Assembly: GCA_007123625.1 (NCBI GenBank) | Contig: SKKS01000018.1 | Location: forward strand, 1 to 5,796 | Direction: 5' to 3' | DNA from: Paracoccaceae bacterium | GTDB taxonomy: Bacteria > Pseudomonadota > Alphaproteobacteria > Rhodobacterales > Rhodobacteraceae | DNA: 5,796 nt | Shown here: piece after piece, positions 5,613-5,796 of the stretch | How positions within the stretch are numbered: position 1 is the stretch's first letter | Layout of the letters: the number at the start of each line of letters is the position of its first letter | The notes under the pieces: generated by a model | What the model saw: the letters and a program-made list of their open reading frames with translations, nothing else | Databases searched by the model: none | What the model was told of the DNA's origin: nothing | Made by a program: the position numbers and the translations under genes

Positions 5613-5641
5613 TTGCAGCCTTGCGCCCGCTTCGCTAAACA
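5613..5641 (+). promoter_or_regulatory. Possible promoter of the tRNA-Gln gene
   Basis: TTGCAG (5613-5618) and TAAACA (5636-5641) are separated by 17 bases. The -10 element is poor, but its distance fits transcription starting a few bases before the tRNA at 5652. Alphaproteobacterial promoters often rely on the TTG of the -35 box. It would let the tRNA be expressed independently of the capsule genes. Confidence 0.3.
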
Positions 5642-5651
5642 GCGCCGCAGT

Positions 5652-5726
5652 TGGGGTGTAGCCAAGTGGTAAGGCAACGGTTTTTGGTACCGTGTACCGT
5701 AGGTTCGAATCCTACCACCCCAGCCA
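5652..5726 (+). tRNA. tRNA-Gln (anticodon TTG), with encoded CCA
   Basis: The 75 bases fold as a complete cloverleaf. The acceptor stem is TGGGGTG (5652-5658) with CACCCCA (5716-5722). The D stem is GCC/GGC (5661-5663/5673-5675). The anticodon stem is ACGGT/ACCGT (5677-5681/5689-5693) with the 7-base loop TTTTGGT and anticodon TTG at 5684-5686, which reads CAA for Gln. The variable loop has 5 bases (5694-5698). The T stem is GTAGG/CCTAC (5699-5703/5711-5715) around TTCGAAT. The discriminator is G5723 and CCA is encoded (5724-5726). The U-A first acceptor pair is a known feature of glutamine tRNAs. No mispaired stem base was found, so it should be functional. Confidence 0.96.
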
Positions 5727-5796
5727 TCTGCCACACACCCAATGCGTTGCCGTTACCGTCACGGACAGCCGTGGCTTGGTGATGCGGCGTACAAGG

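Noticed and set aside
5513..5734. 73-codon frame on the minus strand, product containing GGRIRTYGTRYQKPLPYHLATPQ-like text across the tRNA
   Set aside because: This is the typical false protein read from the antisense of a tRNA gene; the cloverleaf explains the sequence.
5727..5796. Possible integration site or element boundary downstream of tRNA-Gln
   Set aside because: tRNA 3' ends are common attachment sites, but no integrase and no repeat of the tRNA end is visible in the 70 remaining bases. Only a 5-bp hairpin (5760-5773) is seen.

Overview
This is a high-GC window from a Gram-negative bacterium, most likely an alphaproteobacterium of the Rhodobacteraceae/Roseobacter type. The evidence is the style of the LpxD N-terminus, the Ldt/MepK pair, and a KpsT/KpsE pair with a long Ala/Pro-rich KpsE extension. 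The assignment rests on protein resemblance from memory, not on a search. Nearly every gene concerns the cell envelope. I see no mobile element, CRISPR array, phage gene or defence system.

Layout. Positions 1-263 (minus) hold the N-terminal part of lpxD (lipid A synthesis), cut by the window edge. A 57-base gap with a perfect GC-rich hairpin separates it from a YcbB/LdtD-type L,D-transpeptidase at 321-1931 (minus). A 402-base gap (1932-2333), visibly richer in A/T than the genes, divides this leftward pair from a rightward gene at 2334-2900. That gene encodes a MepK/YcbK-type (DUF882, M15-like) murein endopeptidase with a twin-arginine-like signal. A large hairpin follows it (2916-2968). After a leader with nested inverted repeats (2990-3058) come two overlapping genes for capsule-type polysaccharide export: a KpsT-like ATPase (3137-3790) and a KpsE-like inner-membrane PCP protein (3774-5567). 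A tRNA-Gln(TTG) with encoded CCA lies at 5652-5726. The last 70 bases show no gene, only a 5-bp hairpin (5760-5773).

How the genes work together. LdtD-type enzymes make 3-3 (mDAP-mDAP) peptidoglycan cross-links, and MepK of E. coli cleaves such links. Here the presumed maker and cutter are divergently transcribed from one shared gap that contains a perfect 17-bp palindrome, so joint control is plausible but unproven. KpsT and KpsE would be the motor and the periplasm-spanning adaptor of an ABC-dependent capsule exporter. Its permease (KpsM) and outer-membrane partner (KpsD) are not in the window, so they must be encoded elsewhere if the system is complete.

The window reads as chromosomal envelope-biogenesis DNA rather than an accessory island. 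The points most worth checking are the divergent Ldt/MepK regulation, the KpsT-KpsE pair without an adjacent permease, the cytoplasmic N-terminal extension of KpsE, and the Ala-for-Gly change in the KpsT P-loop.
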